64,000 nucleotides of DNA from Clostridiaceae bacterium Marseille-Q3526 (lineage in GTDB: Bacteria > Bacillota > Clostridia > Lachnospirales > Lachnospiraceae). The notes beneath the pieces are model-generated. The model made no database searches. It worked only from the letters and a program-made list of their open reading frames with translations, and was not told the DNA's origin. This document shows positions 24,554 to 31,400 of the stretch, piece by piece; position 1 is the first letter of the stretch; each line of letters begins with the position of its first letter. The stretch lies in the NCBI GenBank assembly GCA_018223375.1, contig JAGTTS010000001.1:423501-487500 (forward strand), in the 5' to 3' direction. The translations under genes were made by a program, and so were the position numbers.

Positions 24554-25260
24554 CAAAGCGGACTCCAGCTTCAGGAAAAACAGGATTTCTGTTTTCCATG
24601 CTTCTGTTTTTCGTATTTCTCTTCTGCTCCGTGTTTACAGTTCTCATAGGCAGCCGCGTCTACGAAAATATCCGGGAGAGGGACAACGACTCCTTTTACC
24701 GTGATACGGCGGTCAGCTACGTGGTAAACAAAATCCGCCTGGCAGACCAGAGCGGAGGCGTAACGGTTGGAGAAACCGACGATGGAACCACCTTCCTGCT
24801 CCTCACCTCCCAGGTAAACGGGGCTGTCTACGAAACCTGGATTTACACCATGGACGGCGTTCTCAGGGAACTTTTTACTCCCAGAGGCAGCGGCCTGTCC
24901 GTGGAGGACGGACTGGAAATCTGCGCCTGTCCCGACCTGTCCTTCTCCTTAGACGAGCCGGACGGAAAACGTCTTTTAACCATCTCCCAGGCAGCTTCCA
25001 GCGAAGATTCCCCGGAGAATACAAGAAGCGTCTCTCTTCTTCTTCGAAGCGCTTCCGGAGAATTTCCTCTCCAGGGATATTCAGGGATAACAGAAGAGAC
25101 GCTGACAGAGACGGAAGCCTCCCGGGACTTCTCCTATCTGGGCGGCAGCCCGGAAGAAGTCCCGGCCAGGGATTTTTCCTATCTGGGCGTTCCGGAGGAG
25201 AGCACGGCAGAGGCTGAAACGGCAGAAACATCAGACGGCCAGTCCGGCCAAAATGAATAA
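24550..25260 (+). CDS. DUF4860 pseudopilin-like protein
   Basis: 236 residues: short cytoplasmic N-terminus, hydrophobic helix (about 13-35), then SRVYENIRERDNDSFYRDTAVSYVVNKIR and a beta-rich region matching what I know as DUF4860. The C-terminal 60 residues contain a near repeat (RDFSYLGGSPEEVPARDFSY, then again YLGVPEE) and an acidic Glu/Thr/Ala tail. DUF4860 genes occur with GspF/PilT genes in Lachnospiraceae. Likely a minor component of the filament or its base. The start overlaps the upstream stop. Confidence 0.78.
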   Translation: MTKRTPASGKTGFLFSMLLFFVFLFCSVFTVLIGSRVYENIRERDNDSFYRDTAVSYVVNKIRLADQSGGVTVGETDDGTTFLLLTSQVNGAVYETWIYTMDGVLRELFTPRGSGLSVEDGLEICACPDLSFSLDEPDGKRLLTISQAASSEDSPENTRSVSLLLRSASGEFPLQGYSGITEETLTETEASRDFSYLGGSPEEVPARDFSYLGVPEESTAEAETAETSDGQSGQNE

Positions 25261-25272
25261 AGGAGGAGGGCA

Positions 25273-25764
25273 ATGCTGCACACAAAATACACAGTAAGAA
25301 ACAAACGGCCTTCCTACGCTTTTCTGATGGAAATGCTGTGGGTCTGCGGCTTCTTCGCCATAGCCGCCTGCATTTTCGTCATGGCTTTCGCAAAGGCCGA
25401 CTCCATGAGCCGGAAGGCCCAGGATTTAAACGAGGCCGTTATGGCTGCAGAACAGGAAATGGAACAGACCTTCCTCTCTGAGAGAGAGGGGATCTGGAGT
25501 GTCTGCCTGGATCAGGCCTGGAAGCCTGTTTCTGAGGATCCGGACAGCCGCCTGCCTGGTACAGACGGACCGTTTCCGGAGGAAACCTACGCAGTTCTGC
25601 GCGTTACCAGCCAGGCAGACGGCGAACTTTTAAACGTGTCCATTCAGGTGGACGCCCACGTTTCAGAATCCATCCAGGAAACCATTTACACGCTGGAGGG
25701 AAGCCATATGACAGGAAGAGAGGAGGGAGATCGTGAAAGAAACAGCGAAAACCGGCAGAATTAA
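25273..25764 (+). CDS. Prepilin-like membrane protein
   Basis: 163 residues: N-terminus NKRPSYAFLMEMLWVCGFFAIAACIFVMAFAKADSM has a helix of prepilin type with a glutamate four residues into it (FLMEML), the nearest to a true prepilin N-terminus in the locus, though the residue before the helix is Ala/Tyr rather than Gly. A charged heptad-like helix (LNEAVMAAEQEMEQTF) follows, then a soluble domain. AAAGGAGGAGG precedes the ATG. It overlaps the next gene by 32 bases. Confidence 0.7.
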   Translation: MLHTKYTVRNKRPSYAFLMEMLWVCGFFAIAACIFVMAFAKADSMSRKAQDLNEAVMAAEQEMEQTFLSEREGIWSVCLDQAWKPVSEDPDSRLPGTDGPFPEETYAVLRVTSQADGELLNVSIQVDAHVSESIQETIYTLEGSHMTGREEGDRERNSENRQN

Positions 25765-26188
25765 TATCGGAACCGCCTCCATTGTCCTGATTCTCCTGAT
25801 CCTGTGCCTGGCCGTATTCTCCCTTTTAAGCCTCAGCGACGCCCAGGCGTCCCTGTCCTTTGCCAGACGGCGTGCAGAATCGGTGCAGGCCTTCTATCAG
25901 GCTGACGCGAAGGCCCAGGCCTGGGCTGACAGTATCCGGGGAATGAGCGTTTCCGACGCCCTGTCTCTGGGAACCGTCCCAGAAGGCGCGTCTGTGGAGG
26001 CGTCGGAGGACAGCCGTACCGTAACGCTCACCATTCCCCTGTCCCAGGGACAATCCCTGCTGGCCGAGTACCGGCTGTCAGACGGGCAGCTGATCTCCTC
26101 CCGCATTTTCAACAGCGAGGACTACGCCATCGACACGCGGCTGCCTGTATGGACAGGGCCGGAGGGAGCAGAAACAACGGCAGAGTAA
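25733..26188 (+). CDS. Small membrane-anchored pseudopilin-like protein, GTG start
   Basis: 151 residues starting at GTG (25733) with GGAGGG upstream inside the previous gene. The N-terminus KTGRINIGTASIVLILLILCLAVFSLLSLSDAQAS shows a Gly followed by a long hydrophobic helix, then a coiled region (SFARRRAESVQAFYQADAKAQAWADSI) and a small beta-rich part. It resembles PilX/GspK-like minor pilins in layout (helix then Ala-rich alpha region), without clear homology. Followed after 35 bases by the ATPase gene. Confidence 0.7.
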   Translation: MKETAKTGRINIGTASIVLILLILCLAVFSLLSLSDAQASLSFARRRAESVQAFYQADAKAQAWADSIRGMSVSDALSLGTVPEGASVEASEDSRTVTLTIPLSQGQSLLAEYRLSDGQLISSRIFNSEDYAIDTRLPVWTGPEGAETTAE

Positions 26189-26223
26189 TCTGCCCAAGCA
26201 GCTTTTAAGCAAAGAGGTTCATT

Positions 26224-27285
26224 ATGGATATTAAAGAATTTTTTCAGGACGCCGTAAGAAAACAGGCCTCTGACATTTTCCTGATTCCAGGAATGCCTCT
26301 GGCCATGAAAATCAACGGCCGGATCGAGCCTGTAGGCGAAGAAAAGGTATTCCCGGCTGAAATGGACAATTATATCCGGGAAATTTACGCCATCAGCGGA
26401 AACAGAGATATGACCCGCATTCAGGAGCAGGGAGACGACGACTTCTCCTTTTCCATTGTGGGGCTGTCCCGGTTCCGCGCAAGTGTGATGAAGCAGAGAG
26501 GTTCTCTGGCAGCCGTCATACGAATTGTACGGTTTGATCTGCCAAATCCGGCAGACATCCACATTCCGGAGACAGTGCTTAACATTGCCTCCATGAAAAA
26601 AGGCATGGTTCTGGTAACAGGAGCGGCGGGAAGCGGAAAATCCACAACCCTGGCCTGCGTCATCGACCGGATCAACCAGACCAGGAACACCCATGTCATC
26701 ACGCTGGAAGATCCCATCGAATATCTGCACCACCACCAGAAATCCGTCGTCACCCAGCGTGAGATCGGCCACGATACGGCCTCCTATGTGGACGGCCTGC
26801 GGGCCTCCCTCCGCCAGGCTCCCGATGTGATCCTTCTGGGGGAGATGAGAGATTACGAAACCATCCAGACGGCCATGACGGCCGCAGAGACCGGCCATCT
26901 CCTAATCTCCACCCTGCACACCACCGGAGCTGCCAACACCATCGACCGAATTATCGACGTGTTCCCTGCCGACGGCCAGCAGCAGGTCCGCGTTCAGCTG
27001 GCTATGGTTCTGAAGGCAGTGGTATCTCAGCAGCTTGTGCCGGCTGTGGATGGTTCCCTGATTCCGGCCTTTGAGATTATGTTCGTCAACGAGGCCATCC
27101 GGAGCATGATCCGGGAATCTAAAATCCACCAGATTCAGAACGTCATCTCCACCAGCATGGCGGAGGGCATGGTGAGTCTTGACAACAGTCTGTTAAAATA
27201 TCTTCAGCTGGGACTCATTACCCGGGAAACCTGCGTCAGCTACAGCCCAAACCCAGAGCAGATGAAAATGCGTCTGGGTGTATAG
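26224..27285 (+). CDS. PilT-type type IV pilus ATPase
   Basis: 353 residues, the size of PilT and not of PilB/GspE (about 550). N-terminal ASDIFLIPGMPLAMKINGRI, Walker A GAAGSGKSTT, Asp box TLEDPIEYLHHH, Walker B VILLGEMRD, His box HLLISTLHTTGA and the retraction signature AIRSMIRE are visible. PilT normally powers pilus retraction; here it is the only ATPase of the locus, so it may drive both directions or act with a distant PilB. It is cytoplasmic, hexameric by family, and docks on the GspF protein. Strong terminator directly after. Confidence 0.93.
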   Translation: MDIKEFFQDAVRKQASDIFLIPGMPLAMKINGRIEPVGEEKVFPAEMDNYIREIYAISGNRDMTRIQEQGDDDFSFSIVGLSRFRASVMKQRGSLAAVIRIVRFDLPNPADIHIPETVLNIASMKKGMVLVTGAAGSGKSTTLACVIDRINQTRNTHVITLEDPIEYLHHHQKSVVTQREIGHDTASYVDGLRASLRQAPDVILLGEMRDYETIQTAMTAAETGHLLISTLHTTGAANTIDRIIDVFPADGQQQVRVQLAMVLKAVVSQQLVPAVDGSLIPAFEIMFVNEAIRSMIRESKIHQIQNVISTSMAEGMVSLDNSLLKYLQLGLITRETCVSYSPNPEQMKMRLGV

Positions 27286-27291
27286 CATGAA

Positions 27292-27353
27292 AAGAGGGTA
27301 CCGCGGCGTCATCGAATTCACTTTCAATTCAGGTGACAGAGCGGTACCCTCTT
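27292..27353 (+). terminator. Terminator of the pseudopilus operon
   Basis: A 13-bp perfect stem (AAGAGGGTACCGC with its complement) encloses a partly paired loop (GTCA...TGAC, GAATT...AATTC) and is followed by a C/T-rich run ending in TTTTGCTTTT. It starts 7 bases after pilT. Confidence 0.85.
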
Positions 27354-27447
27354 CTATTTTGCTTTTCTTTCTATTTCACTTTCCATTTCATCACAACAAA
27401 AAACACCGACCCCAACGCTCTCAGTCGCCAAAATCAGTGCTTTTCAG

Positions 27448-27520
27448 TGCGCCTTCGGGGGCTCGAACCCCGGACAAATAGATTAAGAGTCTACTGCTCT
27501 ACCAACTGAGCTAAAGGCGC
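27448..27520 (-). tRNA. tRNA-Lys(CTT), copy 1
   Basis: 73-base cloverleaf: acceptor GCGCCTT/AAGGCGC, D arm GCTC...GAGC, anticodon stem TAGA/TCTA with loop CTCTTAA (anticodon CTT), T arm CGGGG-TTCGAGC-CCCCG. CCA is not encoded. Second in a tandem pair on the minus strand. Confidence 0.96.
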
Positions 27521-27565
27521 ATATATGAAATTTTAACTTTGAGAACCCTTCTACCGGCTTCTCAG

Positions 27566-27638
27566 TGCGCCTTCGGGGGCTCGAACCCCGGACAAATAGA
27601 TTAAGAGTCTACTGCTCTACCAACTGAGCTAAAGGCGC
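27566..27638 (-). tRNA. tRNA-Lys(CTT), copy 2
   Basis: Apparently identical to the copy at 27448-27520, separated by 45 bases, and first to be transcribed from the promoter at 27691-27719. CCA is not encoded. Confidence 0.96.
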
Positions 27639-27690
27639 ATATTCTGTTGTTCTCACAGGTTTTTAAATCCTGTTCCGTAACACGCAAATT

Positions 27691-27719
27691 AGTATAACTC
27701 CAGATAACAAAAAAGTCAA
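27691..27719 (-). promoter_or_regulatory. Promoter of the tRNA-Lys pair
   Basis: TTGACT (27714-27719) and TATACT (27691-27696), minus strand, spaced 17 bases; about 50 bases before the first tRNA. Confidence 0.8.
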
Positions 27720-27766
27720 TACCTTTTTTCGCTTCTTTTACAGAATTTTTTACAATTTTTTTAATC

Positions 27767-27898
27767 CTATTTTTTTTCCAGCCTTCCCAGAGCTTTCTCC
27801 GCTTCCTCCAGGCGCTTTTTCCACAAAAGCACCGTCCTGTTCAGCTGGACCTTGTCGCAGGTGGCTCTAGAAAGAGCGCGCAGCAGCCGTTTTTTCAT
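27767..27898 (-). CDS. Small basic helical protein, 43 residues
   Basis: Short open frame starting at ATG 27898 with a strong AGGAGA ribosome site 7-8 bases upstream and ending in TAG. The product is basic and Leu/Lys/Arg/Glu-rich (MKKRLLRALSRATCDKVQLN, then helix-forming KKRLEEAEKALGRLEKK), predicted to be one amphipathic helix or short coiled coil. It lies 47 bases downstream of trmB on the same strand and may be co-transcribed. I do not recognise a family. Confidence 0.55.
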   Translation of the reverse strand: MKKRLLRALSRATCDKVQLNRTVLLWKKRLEEAEKALGRLEKK

Positions 27899-27945
27899 CC
27901 CGTTTTCTCCTGTGCGTCTCTTTCCTTATTCTATGCCCCTCTTTC

Positions 27946-28614
27946 CTATTTGTTTCCTCCGCTCTGCTCCTCTCCGGCTGCTCTCACGGCTGTCAGCTTG
28001 CAGATCGCCTGTCCCCTGGAAGAAAATTTCTCTTCATACTCCGTCATCACATTTCCCTCCGCCATAGGACTGTGGTGCAGGTCAAAGGTATGCTCTTTCA
28101 CCTTCCATCCGGCCTCAGGAATCGATTCCAGGGAATAGTCGAACAGCCCCCTGTTGTCCGTCTTAAACTCCACGTCTCCGTCCTCAGCCAGCACCTGATC
28201 ATAGACAGCCATAAACTGGGGGGAGGTCAGCCTGCGCTTTGCGTGGCGGTCCTTGGGCCACGGATCCGAGAAGTTCAGATAGATCTTTTCCACCTCTCCC
28301 TTCTCGAAAATTTCTCCCAGCTCCTTAGCGTCAATGCACATGAAACAGATATTGGAAACCGGAAGCTGCTCCCGTTTCTGAAGCGCCTTTAACAAAACGG
28401 TAGAATACCGCTCAATGCCAATATAATTAATCTGGGGATTTCTCTGAGCCAGCTCCATAATGAAACGTCCCTTTCCCATTCCCACCTCAATGTGAATCGG
28501 ATTCCTGTTTCCAAATACGCTGTCCCACTTTCCCTTCATTTCCTTCGGTTCCTGAATCACATAGGGGCTCTGCTCAATAGCCTCCTCCGCCCCTGGTATG
28601 TGGCGTAATCTCAT
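27946..28614 (-). CDS. trmB: tRNA (guanine-N7-)-methyltransferase
   Basis: 222 residues. It methylates G46 of tRNA variable loops using S-adenosylmethionine. Motifs: IHIEVGMGKGRFI (SAM site), NYIGIERYSTVL, LNFSDPWPKDRHAKRRL (family signature with the catalytic Asp) and the C-terminal TEYEEKFSSRGQAI. AGGAGGAAAA precedes the ATG. Divergent from the DUF4145-SH3 gene. Its position beside tRNA genes is suggestive but probably coincidental. Confidence 0.97.
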   Translation of the reverse strand: MRLRHIPGAEEAIEQSPYVIQEPKEMKGKWDSVFGNRNPIHIEVGMGKGRFIMELAQRNPQINYIGIERYSTVLLKALQKREQLPVSNICFMCIDAKELGEIFEKGEVEKIYLNFSDPWPKDRHAKRRLTSPQFMAVYDQVLAEDGDVEFKTDNRGLFDYSLESIPEAGWKVKEHTFDLHHSPMAEGNVMTEYEEKFSSRGQAICKLTAVRAAGEEQSGGNK

Positions 28615-28831
28615 ATATTTTCCTCCTGGTCTGTTCTTCCATATTCCCCTATCTTACCATTTCCCACTTCCCGTTGCAAGACATAGCTGCAGGAACGGCA
28701 AGCTTTTACACTTTATGACAATAAACGAACAATTTCCTTACAAATTTAATTTTTTTGAAAATAATGGTGCAGAAAATGTCGAGTTATATTATAATGACAG
28801 TATAAAAATTCAGCGGCAAAGGAGATGTCTT

Positions 28832-29746
28832 ATGAGCACAGACAATATAAATACCAGCAGCTGGGAGCGCATACAGAAAGGCTTTCAGGAAACCGAACGG
28901 CTGCTGGGACAGAAACGGTATAATGAATGTATGATCAGAGCGAGACAGACTCTGGAATTTATGGTGAAATGCCTCTGCGAGCGTTTCGATATTATGGAAG
29001 CCAGCCTGGTAGACATGATTGACGCTCTCTACGAGCACGAAATTATTAACAAAACAACCTGCGAGCACTATCACAAGATCCGCATGATCGGAAATAAGGC
29101 GGTTCACGAGGAGGATAATCTGGCATATAACGCGGGACAGGCCTATCACCTGCTCTCCCAGGAAATCTATACCTTTGCCAACGATTTCACAGGCAAAAAG
29201 AAACGCCCCGTTCCCCGCTCCCAGGAGAGAGAGCGGACAGAGACCTCCTCTGAAAGCCGTCCTCATTCCTCCAGATCAGGAGCTTCCCACGCTCCGTCCA
29301 GAGGCAGCTCCCGGACAGGCGGCCCCGCAAGGCGCAGACGTCCCCGTTCCTCAGGCCCGTCCATCGATCCTGGCAGCCTGCTTAAAATTTTAATTCCCGT
29401 AGCGGTCATTATCATCCTGATTTTTATTATCCGCATGGTTCATCCAGGGGAAGAAAACGGCGTGGAGACGACGGCTCCCATCGAGGTAGAGACCATCGCT
29501 CCTACCCTGGAGGAGACCAGCACAGAGGAGGAGACAGAATCTGCCGCTCCTGCGAAGCGGTATAAAACAGGCGATACGCTGAACGTCCGCTCTGAGCCGT
29601 CCACCAGCGCTTCCAAACTAGGACAGCTGGCGCCTGGCGCTGAGGTCAACTATATCGAAGATTACGACGACACCTGGGCCAAGATTTCCTTCGAAGGCCA
29701 GGAAGGCTACGTATCCAAAGAATATCTGGAGCTGATTGCAGATTAG
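28832..29746 (+). CDS. DUF4145 domain - TM - bacterial SH3 domain protein
   Basis: 304 residues. N-terminal DUF4145-like helical domain (about 10-118, with HKIRMIGNKAVHEE at 81-94), an Arg/Ser/Pro-rich linker (120-178), one membrane helix (184-202), an acidic Glu/Thr spacer (208-240), then an SH3b domain (243-302: GDTLNVRSEPSTSASKLG ... WAKISFEGQEGYVSKEYL). The topology places the DUF4145 part in the cytoplasm and the SH3 part at the wall, suggesting a wall-sensing or tethering protein; this is inference. The start at 28832 is chosen for AAAGGAGATG upstream; the 78-codon extension runs through AT-rich leader containing a TATAAT near 28789. Confidence 0.85.
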   Translation: MSTDNINTSSWERIQKGFQETERLLGQKRYNECMIRARQTLEFMVKCLCERFDIMEASLVDMIDALYEHEIINKTTCEHYHKIRMIGNKAVHEEDNLAYNAGQAYHLLSQEIYTFANDFTGKKKRPVPRSQERERTETSSESRPHSSRSGASHAPSRGSSRTGGPARRRRPRSSGPSIDPGSLLKILIPVAVIIILIFIIRMVHPGEENGVETTAPIEVETIAPTLEETSTEEETESAAPAKRYKTGDTLNVRSEPSTSASKLGQLAPGAEVNYIEDYDDTWAKISFEGQEGYVSKEYLELIAD

Positions 29747-29758
29747 AGGATAATATAG

Positions 29759-29817
29759 AAAAAGTGAAGCATTTTCCTGTTCCCATGGAAGCCACCGAAA
29801 ATGTTTCACTTTTTTCT
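29759..29817 (+). terminator. Terminator after the SH3 protein
   Basis: AAAAAGTGAA-CATTTTC pairs with GAAAATG-TTCACTTTTT around a 20-base loop, followed by a T run. Confidence 0.85.
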
Positions 29818-29835
29818 TTTTCTTCTGCAATATGT

Positions 29836-29869
29836 GAAAATGGCCGCCGGAAATCCGGCGGCCATTTTC
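29836..29869. terminator. GC-rich hairpin, probable second terminator
   Basis: A 16-bp perfect stem (GAAAATGGCCGCCGGA and complement) with a tiny loop, between the SH3 gene and the converging lipoprotein gene. It has T-rich arms but only short T runs outside. Confidence 0.6.
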
Positions 29870-29965
29870 GTGAAAGAGTGAATTTTACTATATGTATAAT
29901 CTCCGCGCCGCAGACCAATCTGCGCCGCAAATATTAAACATGCAATTTTATAAGATCAGTGACAA

Positions 29966-30244
29966 TTAAGCCTCTGTCTCCTCCTCAACTGCCTCTGTTG
30001 TCTCCTCTTCAGCTGCCTCTGTCTCTTCCTCGGCTGCCTCTGTTGTCTCTTCCTCAGCTACTGTTGTCTCTTCCTCAGCTGCCTCTGTTGTCTCCTCCTC
30101 AGCTGCTGCTGTTGTCTCCTCCTCAGCTGCTGCTGTTGTCTCAACGGCTGCTGCTGTTGTCTCTGTTGCTGTCTCCTTGCTTCCGCAAGCTGTTAATGCA
30201 AATGCTGTTAATGCTGCTGCTGCAAATAAAACTGTTTTCTTCAT
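29966..30244 (-). CDS. Small Glu/Thr/Ala-repeat lipoprotein
   Basis: 92 residues. Lipoprotein signal MKKTVLFAAAALTAFALTAC with the lipidated Cys20, then a low-complexity tail of about 65 residues made of repeats of the type E-E-E-T-T-E-A-A (9-10 imperfect copies), strongly acidic. There is no globular domain. The tail resembles the spacer found after the lipobox of clostridial solute-binding proteins (for example 19070-19957) but stands alone here. GAGGAGG precedes the ATG; the frame extending to 30370 is leader. It has a clear promoter and is monocistronic. Function unknown; perhaps a wall-spanning surface charge or decoy layer, which is speculation. Confidence 0.8.
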   Translation of the reverse strand: MKKTVLFAAAALTAFALTACGSKETATETTAAAVETTAAAEEETTAAAEEETTEAAEEETTVAEEETTEAAEEETEAAEEETTEAVEEETEA

Positions 30245-30349
30245 AATATTTTTTCCTCCTCTTTTTACAACTAAAGTTATAAAATTATAAATCCTCCTGC
30301 CGATCGGACGAAAGAAACGAACCGCTTTCCTCCTGCATGGCATAACCAT

Positions 30350-30377
30350 AGTATAGTGTCTTTTTCTCAAAAATCAA
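30350..30377 (-). promoter_or_regulatory. Promoter of the repeat lipoprotein
   Basis: TTGATT (30372-30377) and TATACT (30350-30355), minus strand, spaced 16 bases, about 105 bases before the start codon. The long leader contains no obvious riboswitch. Confidence 0.65.
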
Positions 30378-30468
30378 GAGTCTGAAGAAATTTTTATTAA
30401 TTTTTAATAATTTATTCGCCTTTTCGTCATATTTCTCGTCTGCTTTTTCCAAAGACTTTCGCCTTCAT

Positions 30469-31140
30469 TTAAGCTTCCGGTTCCATCAGGCTGCGAACCA
30501 GGGCAGGAATCTCCCGTAAATCCCCAAGCTCCCTGTCCGCCAGGCTTCTGTCAAAGCCGAAGCGGTCGTCAATCAGCGCCGCCGCCTTCATTCCCGCGGC
30601 CTTTCCCGCCGTGATGCCTACTGTAGAATCCTCGATGGCCAGGCACTGAGAGGGATCCACTCTCAGCTGCGCCGCCGTGTGCAGATAAATTTCCGGATCC
30701 GGCTTGCTCCGCTTAAACATCTCTCCGCTGACCGCAGTTTCCAGCCGCTCCCATACGTGGTTCATGGTGAGAATCCGCTTCACCTGCTCCAGTCCTGTGG
30801 AGGAAGCCACCGCCAGCCTGATTCCCATCGCCTTCAGCTCGTCCATCACCTCCAGAACCTCCGGGCGGAAAATGGCCTGATAGTCCACCTCCTCAAACGC
30901 CCGTTTCCAGATTCCTCTCTCATGGTATTCCCGGCGCAGCTCCTCCCAGCTCTGCCCGTTTGCAACGGCCTTCTCCACAATCTCCCAGCAGTCCCTTTTC
31001 GTGGCTCCGACTGTTCCGTACAGCTCCTCGATCTGAATGTCCCGCCTTTTCTCCCTGGCAAATTCATAAATATACTCCAGATACTTTCCTTCGCTGTCAA
31101 TGATGACTCCGTCCATATCAAAAATTACCGCTTTTATCAC
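30469..31140 (-). CDS. HAD-family hydrolase (beta-phosphoglucomutase-like)
   Basis: 223 residues starting at GTG 31140 with GGAGG upstream. Motif I FDMDGVIIDSE holds the nucleophile Asp and the acid/base Asp, motif II is VASST, motif III is in KRSKPDPEIY, and motif IV is CLAIEDSTVGI. A helical cap (about 15-80) follows motif I. It is a subclass I phosphatase or phosphomutase acting on small phosphorylated substrates, exact substrate unknown. The 28-codon extension upstream to 31224 is not supported. Confidence 0.92.
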   Translation of the reverse strand: MIKAVIFDMDGVIIDSEGKYLEYIYEFAREKRRDIQIEELYGTVGATKRDCWEIVEKAVANGQSWEELRREYHERGIWKRAFEEVDYQAIFRPEVLEVMDELKAMGIRLAVASSTGLEQVKRILTMNHVWERLETAVSGEMFKRSKPDPEIYLHTAAQLRVDPSQCLAIEDSTVGITAGKAAGMKAAALIDDRFGFDRSLADRELGDLREIPALVRSLMEPEA

Positions 31141-31285
31141 CCTGTCTTTTCCTCCCTTTGACAAATATTGACAGAATTTATGCCCTGATTCAGCCTTCAT
31201 TCGCTCATTACAGGCAGTATACACGAACCTGCCGCCCTTTTCAACCGTCGGATTTTTACGGTTTTATAAAATTTCTTTCCTCTGC

Positions 31286-31313
31286 TTGCGTCAGGCGTCA
31301 TTAATGGTATACT
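31286..31313 (+). promoter_or_regulatory. Promoter of the carboxypeptidase fusion gene
   Basis: TTGCGT (31286-31291) and TATACT (31308-31313) spaced 16 bases. The leader then contains a small hairpin (GCCTTTTA...TAAAAGGC, about 31359-31385) just before the start codon. Confidence 0.5.
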
Positions 31314-31400
31314 TATGTATGACGCAAGACTTTATAATAGAAGTCTCGAACAGTTACGCCGCCTTTTAGCGAACCTGTTAAAAGGCAGAATGGAGATTTT

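Noticed and set aside
26122..26898. 258-residue minus-strand open frame
   Set aside because: Antisense to pilT, lacking a ribosome site.
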